This document shows positions 1 through 11,094 of a stretch of 64,000 bases of DNA, one piece after another. Each line of letters begins with the position of its first letter. Within the stretch, counting starts at the first letter, position 1. The stretch lies in the NCBI GenBank assembly GCA_947652605.1, contig OX393582.1, positions 17,012,544 through 17,076,543 of the forward strand, in the 5' to 3' direction. The translations under genes were made by a program, and so were the position numbers. The notes under the pieces were generated by a model. It did not search any database. It saw only the letters and a list, made by a program, of their open reading frames with translations, and was not told the origin of the DNA. The DNA is from Elmis aenea. Lineage: Eukaryota; Arthropoda; Insecta; Coleoptera; Elmidae.

Positions 1-27
1 TGATAAACCAGTTTTTTGTTCCTCAAA

Positions 28-367
28 TGGATGGTATGGATCTCTAAGACATGTTGTTCCAACAGGACCGTGCCACTTGCCACACATCACGTGAAACAAT
101 GGCATTATTGCACAAGACATTCCCTGGTCGTGTAATCTTCCGTTTGGGCGACCAACGACTTTGGACTTCTTTCTCTAAAGTTTTTTGCACTCAAAAGTTT
201 ATGTCAACAAACCAGTAAACACCCAAGCACTTAAGGAGGAGATTAGACGCGTTTGCACTGAAATCCAGCCGCAGTTATGCCAAACCGTGATTGAAAATTT
301 CGTAAAAAGAAAGAAAATGTACCAACAAAGCCGAGGAGGGTATTTATCAGATGTGTTGTTCCCTACA
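28..367 (+). pseudogene. Mariner/Tc1-type (DDE_3) transposase relic, C-terminal part
   Basis: Reading from about 28 gives a frame with FQQDRATCHTSRETMALL followed by FPGRVIFR. This is the segment around the second catalytic aspartate of DDE_3 transposases, normally QQDGA. After a frame change the ORF at 185-367 gives a typical C-terminal tail (LKEEIRRV, ENFVKR, RGGYLSDVLF). The enzyme would cut and paste its own element. There is an in-frame stop near 46, and the stretch that should carry the PPRSPDLTPLDFFLWG motif is largely missing, so the copy is dead. It lies directly before the poly(T) end of a Jockey relic on the other strand. Family assignment is firm; the exact clade is not resolved. 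Confidence 0.8.
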
Positions 368-424
368 TAATTCCCTTTATGATTAAATCAAAAATTTGGT
401 ATTTTCTTTAAAAAAATCGTGTTT

Positions 425-1164
425 TGTTTTTTTTTTTTTTTATATCATTACATTTTACACAATCTGTCCTAGAGACGGACAATAAGTGTTTTTGTGAAAT
501 TAAAATTAAAAATAATTAATTGAAAAAATTTTGTTTTGTTTACAATTTAAATTTTCCGCTCTTGTTGGTCACCTTTTATAATGACAGTTTGAAATATTTG
601 ACAATAAGCTATCCGTATTGTGCGATTTTGATTTAAGACACCTTTTATTTCTTCTTAATATGTTCTTTCGACCTCAATTTGCAGTGTTTGCGTATGGAAC
701 AATGGTTTCATTAATTGCTATTGCTGGAGAGTTTCTCAGTCTTTTATTTGTAAAGTTGATATGAACGGATTTCGTTTCATTTGGTTTAATTTTGCATTTT
801 TTTTTTTGGTCCGTTTGTGTATGGTATTACTAGCTGTTTGTAGTTTTTGGGTGGAAATTATATCTGATTTACCTGTTGCCAGCAATGCTGTATCATCAGC
901 TAATTTCACTTGATTCAATTTTGGTATATCACTGGTGTAGAGTAAAAACAAGACGGGTCCAAGGACACTACCCTGTGGCACTCCTGCTTGGATTACTTTC
1001 AATTCCCCTTGTTTTACTCTAAAAAGTCTATTAGAAATGTAGGAAGTTAAAATTTTTACATATTGGTAGGGCAATATTTTGTTACGTTCGCAGATTAATC
1101 CTTCATGCCACACTTTGTCGAAGGCTTGTGCGACATCAAGAATTAGTGCTGAACAGACATTCAT
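425..1164 (-). pseudogene. Jockey-clade non-LTR reverse transcriptase relic with 3' tail
   Basis: The minus frame at 736-1164 contains AFDKVWHEGL, GVPQGSVLGP and LADDTALLA, which are reverse-transcriptase core blocks with the catalytic DD, in the spacing of Jockey-like elements. Further towards 425 the sequence breaks frame. It still contains, in reverse, the motif TATTGTCC...GGACAGATTGT near 455-490 and a poly(T) run at about 429-442. This is the same 3' end seen on the + strand at 5038-5095, so 425-1164 is one 5'-truncated copy whose poly(A) end points left. No endonuclease domain is present. Inactive. Confidence 0.85.
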
Positions 1165-3424
1165 AACATTTTAAAATATATCAAAGCTATAGTTTTTTTT
1201 TACAGATGTTTCAAACGTAATATTTCAGAAGTGGATTTCGCTAGGTCAATTTATTCTCGTTAATTATTAGTAAACAACTCGTATCTAATTAAAAATTTTG
1301 CGGGCGAATTTTAACCTCTTATGGTATAATCTCTGACAAATTTATTTTTTAATACGCCCCTGTCCTTGTTTAGCTTTGTCGCTTTGAAATGCTGTTATCG
1401 CCCGCTTTAAATACATAAAATGAAACACATTTTAGTCCGACCTCGTTCCATTTATTTTTGTTTGATTTGAGAGATATGCAATTTCGTCTTATTTATATGC
1501 AGTAAAGAAATCCCATCAAATGTTTATAGGCGACTTGAATGTAACTTTTCTGTGTGTGTATAAGAATCCTAACGCGTTTCGATACGTTAACGGCCCACTG
1601 ATAATTCCCTATCATCGTTGCCTTACGAAGGATCCAATTTTACTATACATTTCAAAGTGGAACGTTTTATGGGTCTTCTTTTTTAAAGCAATTGATTGAG
1701 GATGTTATAAGTGTTTCGATTCTTCGTCCAGATAGAAATAAAAATCACATAGGGACATCAGAACCAAAGACGTCCTCTGATCTGCGCCGTAATAGCATAG
1801 CACATTTAATTACGAAAATAATGAGGGAACAAAAGCGTAAAAATTGATACCTACTTGAACCATATTTAAATCATAGCATCTATATTTAAATAAATTTGTT
1901 TACAAACGTTTACATAATTCACTGATATTGAAATGTGTAAACTGGATTGGAGAAGGAACTGCGGAGTTTCAAGATTTTAGCGTTAAGAAATTCGTAAATG
2001 CCACCACACATTTGTGTTTAATTTAGTTAAAACTTGAAAATGTTATGTATAGCAATAAAATGAACACATGTACTGTGTGTGCATGATCAATATTACGACG
2101 TGTTAATAGTATATTACATAACGAGTTGTGAGAAGCATATTACGCAACAGTGGGAACGTTGCGTATTTCCACGAGTGCGTAATTCCTTTACAACTCGTGT
2201 TTTGTAGCATACTTTTTCTACGATCACAATACCTACGATTTTATCGGCTTTTTGGCTGATATACACATGTAATTAATTACGTTGTCAATTTTGACGTAAG
2301 CCTACTTTGACATTTGGCAAAAGCTGCTAAATTCCATGCTCAATAATAATCCAAAAAGAATTTGGAAATATCTCAAACGGTATGCGAGAAAATTAAGAAA
2401 AAGGAAATTACTATTTTTTAAATCGTCCTTAACTCCTTTGGAGCATAGAATATTTCAAATGTTTACTTTAAATCACATTTCTTTATATTCGTTTATATAA
2501 TTAACAGTTTATTATTTGATTTAGTATCACATTATGAAACCAATCTTTTGAAAATGATACTTTATGATACCTATACTAACTTATTATGAAAAAACTATTT
2601 AAAAAATAAATAATTAATTTCAATGAAATTAATTGTGTACATATACAACCATTACAAATGAATTATTTGGCAACGATGCCTCCAACTTTTAATACTTTTC
2701 AGAAACATTAAGATGTAGATTAATATTCCTTAAAAGTTTGCTGTCCCAGCGCCAATTTTTACAGTAATTTAAAAGATGCTATCGCTATAATTTTAATTTA
2801 AAATAACAAAAAATTTTAAAACCAGAGAGTTTTATTCTTAAAATAAAGATCAACCTCTCGTCGGACGAGGTGCTTGTAACAAGAACTTCGGGCGCGGTGT
2901 GTCTAATAAATCCATACCTACGTCTTTCTATTGATATTTCTCTTAAAAAATTATATAACCATCAAATAATTAAATTAATGGATTTATAATCGTATAATTA
3001 ATAATAGGAGTATAATTTTATTAGCAACAGTATTGCGTGAACTAATTATTATCTAAACAGTTTTGACACAACATTGGACAGCGTTTTAAACTTGTAGCGA
3101 TTTTTACAACTGGGTCAAGATGCTTTTTAAAACATTTGGTATATGTATGTACAACTTACATAACGCCCCTTTTTTAAATTTGTGTTCAAAGTTTATGGTT
3201 TTTCATCTTCGGCAGGCCTCGAAAAAACTATTTTTTGTTGTGTTTTACTGCCACGTTATACTTCATCATCACATACTTTTATCTCCTTCAGATATCTCTC
3301 GCTTCTCTATTTTCTTTCATTTAGTCTTCGTAATTAGAACTATCGTTGAAACCTTCGACAAATTCACAAGTTAAATCTATGGTCAACAATGGTATTAGCA
3401 ACAAAAAAAAGGTCCTGGTTATAT
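1165..3424. other. Unassigned AT-rich stretch
   Basis: No convincing coding sequence. 1370-1700 is less AT-rich than its surroundings but has no recognisable reading frame. An imperfect hairpin lies at 2121-2199, where ACGAGTTGTG is opposed by CAACTCGTGT with TACGCAAC/GTGCGTAA inside. It may be a small decayed MITE. Short ORFs at 3120-3560 look like chance. Confidence 0.4.
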
Positions 3425-3476
3425 AAATTACTGAATGTCCATTTGGGACAGATTGTAATATTCTGGGAATCAAATA
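3425..3476 (+). mobile_element. Short 3' end of a Jockey-like element
   Basis: The motif AATGTCCATTTGGGACAG then ATTGTAA and an A-rich end matches the 3' end of the longer copy at 5038-5095. This looks like a very short, 5'-truncated insertion lying directly before another reverse-transcriptase fragment. Confidence 0.6.
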
Positions 3477-3487
3477 AAAAATAAAAA

Positions 3488-3745
3488 TCTTGATGATTCT
3501 GCCAGACAAACCAGCAGACAAGTGCGTTAGCCTACTTCCAATTTTGTCAAAGTTGTTCAAAAAACTGCTCTTAGAAAAAATTAAACCACTGCTGAAAAGA
3601 AATCTAATACCAGACGATTAGTTTGGCTTTAGGCAAGAACATTGTTGAACAAGTCTACAGAATAACAGCAAAAATAAAGCAAGCTCTAGAAAATAAAGAT
3701 TATTGTACAGCAGTCTTCCTTGACATTAGCCAAGCCTTTGACCTC
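3488..3745 (+). pseudogene. Jockey-like reverse transcriptase fragment A
   Basis: One frame gives SLLPILSKLFKKLLLEKIKP, then LIPDD, an in-frame TAG, and FGFRQEH. The next frame gives TAVFLDISQAFD. These are the N-terminal reverse-transcriptase blocks (normally RPISLLP, HQFGFR, LDISQAFD). The sequence stops at AFD, where a second Jockey copy begins. An 84-bp piece of this fragment (3616-3699), including the TAG, recurs at 6631-6714 with a single mismatch. Confidence 0.8.
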
Positions 3746-5095
3746 TCCAGTGGAAAGTTGCTCAAATAATTCTGCTCCCAAAACCTGGAGAAGATCCAGA
3801 ATTGGTGGAATCCTATCGCCCAATAAGTCTGTTGCCTATTTTATCTGAGGTTCTGGAAAAACTATTATTAAAGAGGATTAAACCCATAATGCACGAAAGA
3901 CGATTAATACCAGACCATTAATTTGGGTTCAGGGAGCGACACGCGACTATTGAACAGATGCACAGAGTGGTACAAAAAATCAACGAAAATATAGAAAATA
4001 AAAAATACTGTACAGCGGTAGTTCTAGATGTAACGCAGGTATTCGATAAAGTGTGGCACCCTGGGCTACTGTACAAAATCAAACAAAATCTTCCCCATAA
4101 CATATTTCGGATTTTAAAATCCTACATAGATTAAAGACTTTTTTAAGCAAGACGCCAAGACGAATATACAGAACCTCATCAAATTAATTCTGGCGTTCCG
4201 CAGGGTAGCGTGTTGGGGCCCCTATTATACTCGTATATTTTATTCACTTCAGATTTTCTAACGTCAAGCAACACAACCATCGCCACATTTGCAGACGACA
4301 CAACACTAATGGCGTCACATAGGGACCCGAGGATGGCCTCCATTATTATCCAAAATCACCTCAATAAAACGCGCTTAGATGTTGGAGGGTAAAAGCAAAT
4401 CAATCAAAATCCGTGCAGGTAACATTCACGACAAAAAAGGAAACATGCCCACCAGTAACACTCAACTACAGACAGATACCACAAGAGATCAAATATCTTG
4501 GCATACATCTAGACCGTAGACTAACCTGGACAACACAAATTTGGAACAAAAGAAAGAAACTTTCCCACAAACTCAGTAAATTATACTGGTTGTTAGGAAA
4601 AACAATCGCAACTCAGCTTAGAAAACAGTGCTAAAACCAGTATGATCATACGGAGTCCAATTGTGGGGCACAGCGTCCATATAAAAGATTGAAATTCTAG
4701 AGAGATTTCAGTCTAAAGTGTTGCGCCTGATAGACGACGCACCGTGGTTCATGACAAATAAAATAATTAGAACGGATCTAAAAATTTCCAGAGAAGTGCA
4801 AAACTATAGCATTAAATATAGTGGAAGACTAAAAGTGCACCCTAATCGATTAGCGAAAAGATTATTAACAGAACCAGATACACGTAGACTTAAAAGGTTT
4901 AAACCGTCTGACTTAAAAACTAGGTTTAATAACTAATCAAAATAGAATAATTTTAAATAAGTTCGTCTTGGGACGGTGGTGTATAGGGCAAGAGCTATTG
5001 GGCAATTGCTAAAATGTTATGTAAATAAACATATGGTTTACTTATTGTCCATTCAGGACAGATTGTAAACAATCTGGGGGTTAAAAAAAGTTTTA
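3746..5095 (+). pseudogene. Jockey-like reverse transcriptase, long degenerate copy B
   Basis: The copy begins near a lysine-rich linker (IILLPKPGEDPELVESYRPI). It runs through the finger blocks, AVVLDVTQVFDKVWHPGLL, GVPQGSVLGPLLYS, TFADDTTLMA and the thumb (KYLGIHLDRRLTW). It then reaches the conserved C-terminal end RRLKRFKPSDLKTRF, followed by a 3' UTR and an A-rich tail near 5095. The endonuclease half is absent, so it is 5'-truncated as usual for these elements. At least four stops or frameshifts (for example FRILKSYID followed by a stop) make it non-functional. It abuts fragment A, which suggests repeated insertion of the same family at this spot. Confidence 0.88.
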
Positions 5096-6350
5096 TATAA
5101 AAAAAAACAAGTTGAAACTTGGAACTCACAGTGTTTATCACTATCATTATCAAAATATCAGTTTTAATGTCATCAACTTCATTAAATTATCGACGAAGTT
5201 CATTTGCGTCGCATTCGTCAGTGTAGTTATATCCTTTGAAGCCTTCCAACCAAGAAGTGTATACTACAAATAATACATTTAATTTACTCGATTGTTAAAC
5301 AAATACTCACTAGAAAACAAATATATTATACTAGTTTGGAAAACAAATCACGTCACATTTAAGATACAAAGAGGCGCAGTGACGCAGTATGTTGAAATAT
5401 CGACGATAAATCGTTTAAATACAAAGTCGACCACCGCAACGTGTGCATCAGTAGTCAATCTTAAGCTACTGACAATTCTAGAACACAGTCCAACACCATA
5501 CCTACTGTTTTTCGCACATAATTATTCTTGGCGTTCTGGTAAACACACGCGCCCGACGGAGGTTTCAGTTTGTTTATATAAGGTCGAAAGGCTTTTCCCG
5601 ACAAAAAATTGAATTACGTGGTGAAAGCCGTGTTGAGTGTATTTTAAAATGGTTTGAATTCTTAAAAAATATTATCCAGCCGAAAAGAATTATTACCGTC
5701 TTCATCAATTTTCACTGACGCTTTTGGGAGAATTGTTTTGAATTATGCTGCGCCCTAACGACTCTTGGTATTTTCATTTTGCTTATAACCGCAGGTACTT
5801 TAGCGTCATGACTGACGGTAAATCTCCTTCCTTGATTTATATACCTTATTTGTAAACAGAAATTCTGGTGCCATCTACTGCCCGCATTCCGCTTTAATTG
5901 CATTACCCAAATGACAAGTTGTATTCAGCATCGGTGGTTACTCCTGCAGGTGCAGCTCAGTCGAGCAATGAGACAAAAACATGTCGCGCTCGCCAACCTG
6001 TGCCACGACATTAGCGGCAACAAATGTGATTTTAGTTTAGCTCGGTAACTTACAACAGAAGTAGAGTGCTATAACAAAACTGAAGACACCATTGCATATT
6101 TATGAAAGAGGGGTTTGGGGTGGTCTCTGCGTGCTTTGAGCTTGGCTGTTTACATAGAAGCTAAAAAATTTAAATTTAAAATGAAATTGTTTTAAAAGTA
6201 AACGTTGTTTCACAACTACTGAAAATGTAAGGAGAAAGTAAGTTTTAGAGTGACAGCTGTTTTTTTTTTGTTTGCATAACTTTAAAAGTTAACTTTTGGG
6301 CTAACAAAGATAGATCTACCTTCAATATTTCCTAAAGCGATTTATTAATC
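5096..6350. other. Non-repetitive-looking stretch before the Antp fragment
   Basis: About 1.2 kb with clearly higher GC than neighbouring DNA, mainly 5340-5640 and 5920-6150. The ORF at 5292-5612 has no recognisable domain. Because an Antp start exon follows, part of this could be 5' UTR or regulatory DNA carried with it. I see no motif that proves this. Confidence 0.3.
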
Positions 6351-6394
6351 AGAAATGTTTTTGATGGTTGCAAATGTCAGAAAAAATCGACTTC
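6351..6394 (+). repeat. 44-bp direct repeat, left copy
   Basis: The sequence from AGAAATGTTTTTGATGG to AATCGACTTC is identical, over 44 bp, to 6712-6755. The two copies bracket a 317-bp chimeric block with Antp and reverse-transcriptase pieces. It could be a long target-site duplication or the trace of a rearrangement. Confidence 0.9.
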
Positions 6395-6627
6395 AGGACT
6401 AAGGTGCATCACCAGTGGTTGTCGTGAGTGATTTTTTGGTGGTTAAGTACGCATTTTTTGATAAAAGTGTGTTTGTAATTTTGTAGCCGATGAGCATGAG
6501 TTCTTATTTTGCTAATTCATATATGCCAGACATGCGTAACGGTGGAGTTGTGTCCGCGGAACATCCGCATCAGCACCAACATTATGGTGCTGCAGTTCAG
6601 GTGCCTCAAGGTGCTGGAAGTGTACAA
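6395..6627 (+). pseudogene. Antp: Antennapedia (Antp) 5' coding fragment, truncated
   Basis: The ATG at 6490 (or the second ATG at 6496) opens a frame reading MSMSSYFANSYMPDM, then RNGG, EHPHQHQHYGAAVQVPQ and SVQ. This is the N-terminus of the Hox transcription factor Antennapedia as known from beetles. It is preceded by a 63-bp intron-like segment (6424-6486) with a strong GTGAGT donor and a TTTTGTAG acceptor, and by a possible 5' UTR exon end (6395-6423). After the codons for SVQ the frame runs into sequence copied from a reverse transcriptase and stops at 6634. The YPWM motif and homeodomain are not in the window. It is either a captured gene fragment or an Antp exon broken by insertion. 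The protein match is from memory, but the string is long and distinctive. Confidence 0.87.
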
Positions 6628-6630
6628 ACT

Positions 6631-6714
6631 GATTAGTTTGGCTTTAGGCAAGAACATTGTTGAACAAGTCTACAGAATAACAACAAAAATAAAGCAAGCT
6701 CTAGAAAATAAAGA
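6631..6714 (+). mobile_element. 84-bp reverse transcriptase piece fused to the Antp fragment
   Basis: Identical to 3616-3699 except for one base, including the TAG stop that already inactivates that copy. The piece ends with AAATAAAGA, whose last bases overlap the start of the right 44-bp repeat, so the join has microhomology. This suggests local copying from the element 3 kb upstream, not an independent retrotransposition. Confidence 0.85.
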
Positions 6715-6755
6715 AATGTTTTTGATGGTTGCAAATGTCAGAAAAAATCGACTTC
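6712..6755 (+). repeat. 44-bp direct repeat, right copy
   Basis: Second copy of the repeat at 6351-6394. It is followed by different sequence (TCAAAATGTTGTC), so the repeat ends sharply. Confidence 0.9.
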
Positions 6756-6971
6756 TCAAAATGTTGTCATTTCAATTAATAATGTCTAACAAATATTGGA
6801 ACAGCTACCATACAGTTAGAGTTGGCAGTGGCAAAGGATTTTTATCGTTTAAGGGTCTTGGATCAATATGATCAAACCCTGCCATAATTAAGCAAACGAA
6901 AAATTGTAATACTTCTCATAATTTAAACACCTTAACATATAAAGGAGCCTCGAACCTCTTTTAATAGCCAT

Positions 6972-7395
6972 AGAATACAGGGTAGCCATAATCCACATGT
7001 GTTGTATGGGTAACTTTGTTATTATAAGAGTTACATGGTCGGTAAATTAGCAAAGTTGGGCAGAATTTCATGACAAATTTAATGCCATTTTGACATATTT
7101 CATCTACACCTTAAACTTTTTTAAATATTTTGAAAAAACTAAAAACAGGTGATTTTTTCAATGCCTTAAATAATTCCATAACTACCAAAGGTACAACGAA
7201 ACTGTAAAATGATCCTGTAGATAATTTTACGTAGAATTAGAAAAAAATATCTAAAACGTCATAGCACACTGGTTTTTGAGATATAAGCCAAACTTGCTTT
7301 TATTAAAATAACAACCATAGTTGGCTATGAGTCCATTAACTTTTTTTTTTCTCGTTTCATTGATGTATGGGTTGTCACATCTATTTTTATTACTT
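6972..7395. mobile_element. Terminal part of a TACAGGGTA-type DNA transposon
   Basis: Starts with AATACAGGGTAGCCATAATC and continues with blocks that are clearly related, in order, to 24222-24640. Shared blocks include AAATAATTCC, TTTTACGTAGA, CATAGCAC, TAGTTGGCT and TTTTTCTCGTTTCA. At 24.2 kb the same sequence forms the 3' end of a DDE_3 transposon carrying its transposase. This is a decayed, one-ended copy with no transposase. Confidence 0.65.
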
Positions 7396-7769
7396 TTCTT
7401 AAAATTTGTAAAAAAACAAAATTAGTACTAGGTAAATAGTATAAGGATGCCTTGGATTTGGACAATAAAATAAATCCTAAATCCGACGTTTGGAATAAAT
7501 TTAAATTATAATACAATAATGAGGGTTGTGGGTCGGGTACGGGTTTAACATCAGCTGTGCGGGTTGGGTATTTAACAAGATTTAATAAAAATTACTAGGT
7601 AGATATTTTGGGTTGAGCAACAAAATGAGTTCGGAGTTAAATTGTTAGCAAAATAATGTTAGTCCTCTCTAACAAACGTTTTGTGTAAGAAATCGACAAA
7701 GTGGGAAATATATTAGATTTGTTTACAAGTGTAAAAACAGAAATACAGGTAGAAGAACTGCATATTTCA

Positions 7770-7981
7770 CATTGTTGCGTAGTTGCTATTGGACGGTTAG
7801 ATGTTACATCTAATAATCCGGCAGAATGTAAGGCTCAATACTCGACAGATGGCAAATTTAGTTTTGTAGATGAGAGAGTCAGTCTGCTGCTGGATATTCT
7901 TTACCGGAACTTGTTGGGAAAAGTTGCTTTCAATTTTTCCACCCAAAAGATCGAGCAAGGATGAAGGATAGTTTTGAATAA
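7770..7981 (+). pseudogene. tango/ARNT-like PAS domain pseudogene fragment
   Basis: The frame from 7770 gives HCCVVAIGRL, VTSNNPAE, then STDGKFSFVDERVSLLL and LLGK. A +1/-1 shift then gives SCFQFFHPKDRARMKDSFE before a TAA at 7979. This order (CLVAIGRL, DGKFTFVDQRV, ELLGK, FFHPED, MKDSFEQVL) is the PAS-B region of the bHLH-PAS protein tango/ARNT, the dimerisation partner of several insect PAS factors. A short segment of the normal linker between VTS and the GKF block is missing. The frameshift and stop make it a pseudogene. No bHLH or PAS-A part is visible nearby. cycle is a less likely alternative parent. Confidence 0.7.
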
Positions 7982-8983
7982 GGTATTATTGATCTTACAT
8001 TACACAAAATTTGGTCATAGTTTTAGAAAAAAAATGTACCTTATTTTTGACAAGCACATATTCAGATCCTTCTTTTTATCATTCTTTAAGTTGTAATGTT
8101 TTAACTGGTAGCACCTTAGAAACCATACACAGTCTAAATATGATACTGCACTTCTACTATCCTGTTTTGTCATACATATACCTATACCAGTATAATAGAG
8201 ACTTTTGCGCACTAAATTTTGTAGCTTATTGCTTAACCACAACGTTGTTATAACAGCAAAATGTACTATTTTATTGGAAATTTCAAGTATTTTTAAAATG
8301 TCAGGATTAAAGTTATTTGTTTTTATATTTCATTTATTTTGCTCCATTAAAATGTATTCAATACTACTTAGTTGACGATGCCATAATAGATAATGAATAT
8401 CGCTAAATCAATCCAAAGTATAAAAAATTTTACTGGATCAGAGTAAAAATTAATAAAATCAATACACATTTCTTTTTACCAATTAAGATTTAAAAAAAAA
8501 ACTACTTTACGATTAGAAAAAGATCACTATCAGAAAACAAAATCATTAAAAGAATTTGTACAATCGTTTTATTAATCTTTTATTAATTACCTATCTAAAT
8601 TAATGGATAATGCTTTTCAAGAAGTGGTTGAAATTAACAGAGTCGTTTTAAATGAAATCGTGTTTGGTCCAAAGCAGAAAAAAATATTTTTCGTTAGCAA
8701 TAAAATAAAATTACAAATGAAAGGTGATCTTTTTAAGGAAACTGTTGTATCAAACATTTTTCGCCGAATACAAGCATATCACAAATTTTGTTTGTAAATG
8801 TGATTGATTTTATTCATAACGTAATTTTTACAGATTATTTTACATTCGTTTAGATTAGGTCGGATTAGGTTAATTTAATTTAATTTATATTCATACTATA
8901 ATAACATAAACAGAAACCAAAATCACAACATACGCTATTTATGTAGCAATTATTAATTAATTAATTGCAATCAAACTCAAAAT
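7982..8983. other. Unassigned AT-rich stretch
   Basis: No recognisable coding or repeat signature. The small ORF at 8603-8797 has no domain I recognise. Confidence 0.4.
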
Positions 8984-9442
8984 CAGGGCTAGAAACCGAA
9001 AAAAATTTTGGTTAACGGTTAACCGAATCCAAGAACTTTATTTTTATAACGGTTTTTGTTGAAAAACCGGTTTTTTCCGTAAAAAACCGGTTTTGAAAAA
9101 ACCGGTTAATTTAACCGGTTTTTAACATTATTCAGATTTGGAATGCAAAGTATAAAAAGATATTATCTATTTATAATTTTATAATATATGTACAATCAAG
9201 CATTCAGTAATTACTTTTGGTAAACTAATCACATTTAATACAGATTTTGTATTTTTTCAAAATAATTTTTATTAAAAAGAGATGTTTAAAAAACCGGTTT
9301 TTTATTATTTTGGTTAAAGGTTACCGTTTTTTTTGCCTTTAAAAATAACGGTTTCGGTTTCGGTTAAAAATCACAATTTTGGACAAAAAATAATGGTTAA
9401 CCGGTTTTTTAAACCGGTTTAAAAAACCGGTTTCATGCCCTG
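8984..9442. mobile_element. hAT-type MITE rich in AACCGG motifs, with 8-bp TSD
   Basis: Begins CAGGGCTAGAAACCG and ends CGGTTTCATGCCCTG, an inverted pair of ends. It is flanked on both sides by the identical octamer CTCAAAAT (8976-8983 and 9443-9450). An 8-bp duplication and CAGGG ends are typical of hAT elements. The 459-bp body is non-coding and packed with AACCGGTTTT/AAAACCGGTT palindromic units, mostly in the two subterminal zones, which are plausible transposase binding sites. Confidence 0.88.
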
Positions 9443-9499
9443 CTCAAAATATTATTCGACATTGTTCTAGTTTTTTGCGTAGATTTGAAAAATGTCAAT

Positions 9500-9835
9500 A
9501 AATTTTACCTATCTTCATTTGTTTTTATTATTTTTACATCAGCCGTATTTAAAATAAGAAAATTGATGTTTAAATAAAAAACAAATGAAGACAGGTATTT
9601 CTTGACTGATTTCAAAACGTAAAAAAGTGCCCCAATAATGTCGAAAAACATTTTAAATATGCAAGTTATAAGCAAAAATAAAGATGCTGAAGTGTTCATT
9701 TTTTCCAGTTTTTTATTCCATGGAACAGTAGCTGTTAAATCATAGATCATTTTGACTAATTTAACCACCTTTGTATCTCTTGCCGATAACGAGATCCCCA
9801 TGAATTTCACTATAACTAGGACACCCTGCATATAA
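9500..9835 (-). mobile_element. Transposon fragment with GCAGGGTGTCCTAG end
   Basis: Read on the minus strand it starts GCAGGGTGTCCTAGTTATAG near 9830 and runs leftwards without a coding frame I recognise. At the left, TACCTATCTTCATTTGTTTT (9507 onward) is opposed by AAAACAAATGAAGACAGGTA (to about 9597), a strong hairpin. The 112-aa ORF here is probably chance within a repeat. Confidence 0.45.
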
Positions 9836-10199
9836 AGAGACAAAAAAAAAATAATTGTTGCTAAAAACGTTTTATTTAGGTCCTAAACATTCGATTTATG
9901 CAGAAATTAGCGGAGGCATAGCTTGTACGAACTGTGTATAATTTAATAATTACAAAAAAACACAAACATGACCTGTAAAAAATACATTCCTCCCAAAAAT
10001 ATCATTGAAAATAAAAGAAAATTGTAAATTATTTTTACTGTTTATGAAATATATTTAACGATTTTTATTTAAAACAAGAAATTTGTGACAACAAAATTTT
10101 AATATAAATGACTCCATTGCAACAAAAAGCATTATGCATTTACCAGTTATTTTATTTGCTTTAAAAGTTAATATATTTTTCGACTGGATTAAAATAAAA

Positions 10200-10870
10200 T
10201 GGGATTATCTTCCCTTCTAACGACAGCATTTATCTTCTAAAACGAATCGACGATTACAGCCAACTCTTAATTGCATTTCTAAATGATATTAGGTAATTTC
10301 TAACTAACAGTAAGCAAATAGCGTATATAGGCATCGTTAACACGTTTATAGCATATTCAAACTCGTATCACAGCCATATGTGCATAACATTAACGGCCAA
10401 TGAAACTCGAAGTAGCTTGAAGCAATTATACTCGCCAGGTAAACACGTAAACGAGGAAAATTCGGGAAATACCAGCAGAGCGAGTTCGGTCATTTCCAGG
10501 GCCCAATTGGATTTCAAGCTGTTACACGTTAACGAATGTTTAAAGTGTTCTATTCATGTCTGGCGAAACCGACAGAGCGTTTCGATGGATCATCACCTGG
10601 CAGTCGAATACTTTGTACGAACGTAGACATAGCTGGGAGTGTTCGAGAGTGTGATAAGGCGAGACTCGCACGTACATTCTAAATTAAATAATTCATCAAT
10701 GATTTTATCCAAAGTGAAACATCTATTTCGATTGTGCTTCGAATAATGAAGGTAATTTTGAGACAAAGTAACGGAAGCCTTCGCAAGTAATTCACAGTTC
10801 GGCTAGACTGCCATTACATTGTAATCGGAAACGTCAGTATGGAGTTAAACGAGTAGTTCATATTTTAACA
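10200..10870. other. GC-elevated unique-looking segment
   Basis: Differs in composition from its AT-rich surroundings and has no transposon signature. The ORF at 10378-10626 shows no known domain. The sequence AATGAAGGTAATTTT near 10745 would serve as a splice donor, so a non-coding exon or regulatory element is possible but unproven. Confidence 0.25.
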
Positions 10871-11094
10871 TACTAATTGTTTGGTGTTTGATTCGTATAC
10901 AAATTAAATTAAATTTAAAAAAAAACAGGTTTTGTTCAATTAAACATGAAGATTAAGGTACAGGGCGATTCTTTAATATTGCAAAAAAAAATACTGCAGG
11001 TAATTCCTTAATGAAGGCTTTTATATAATTTTTTTCGTAAAGCGAAGAAATAAAAATCTGGTATTACTGAACGGTATAATTTATTCAACGTCTA

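Noticed and set aside
5292..5612. 106-codon open frame
   Set aside because: No domain; starts at a non-ATG codon and its composition does not look coding.
9505..9843. 112-codon minus ORF with hydrophobic segments, apparent membrane protein
   Set aside because: Lies in a repeat with a transposon-type end and a hairpin; hydrophobicity follows from AT-rich codons.
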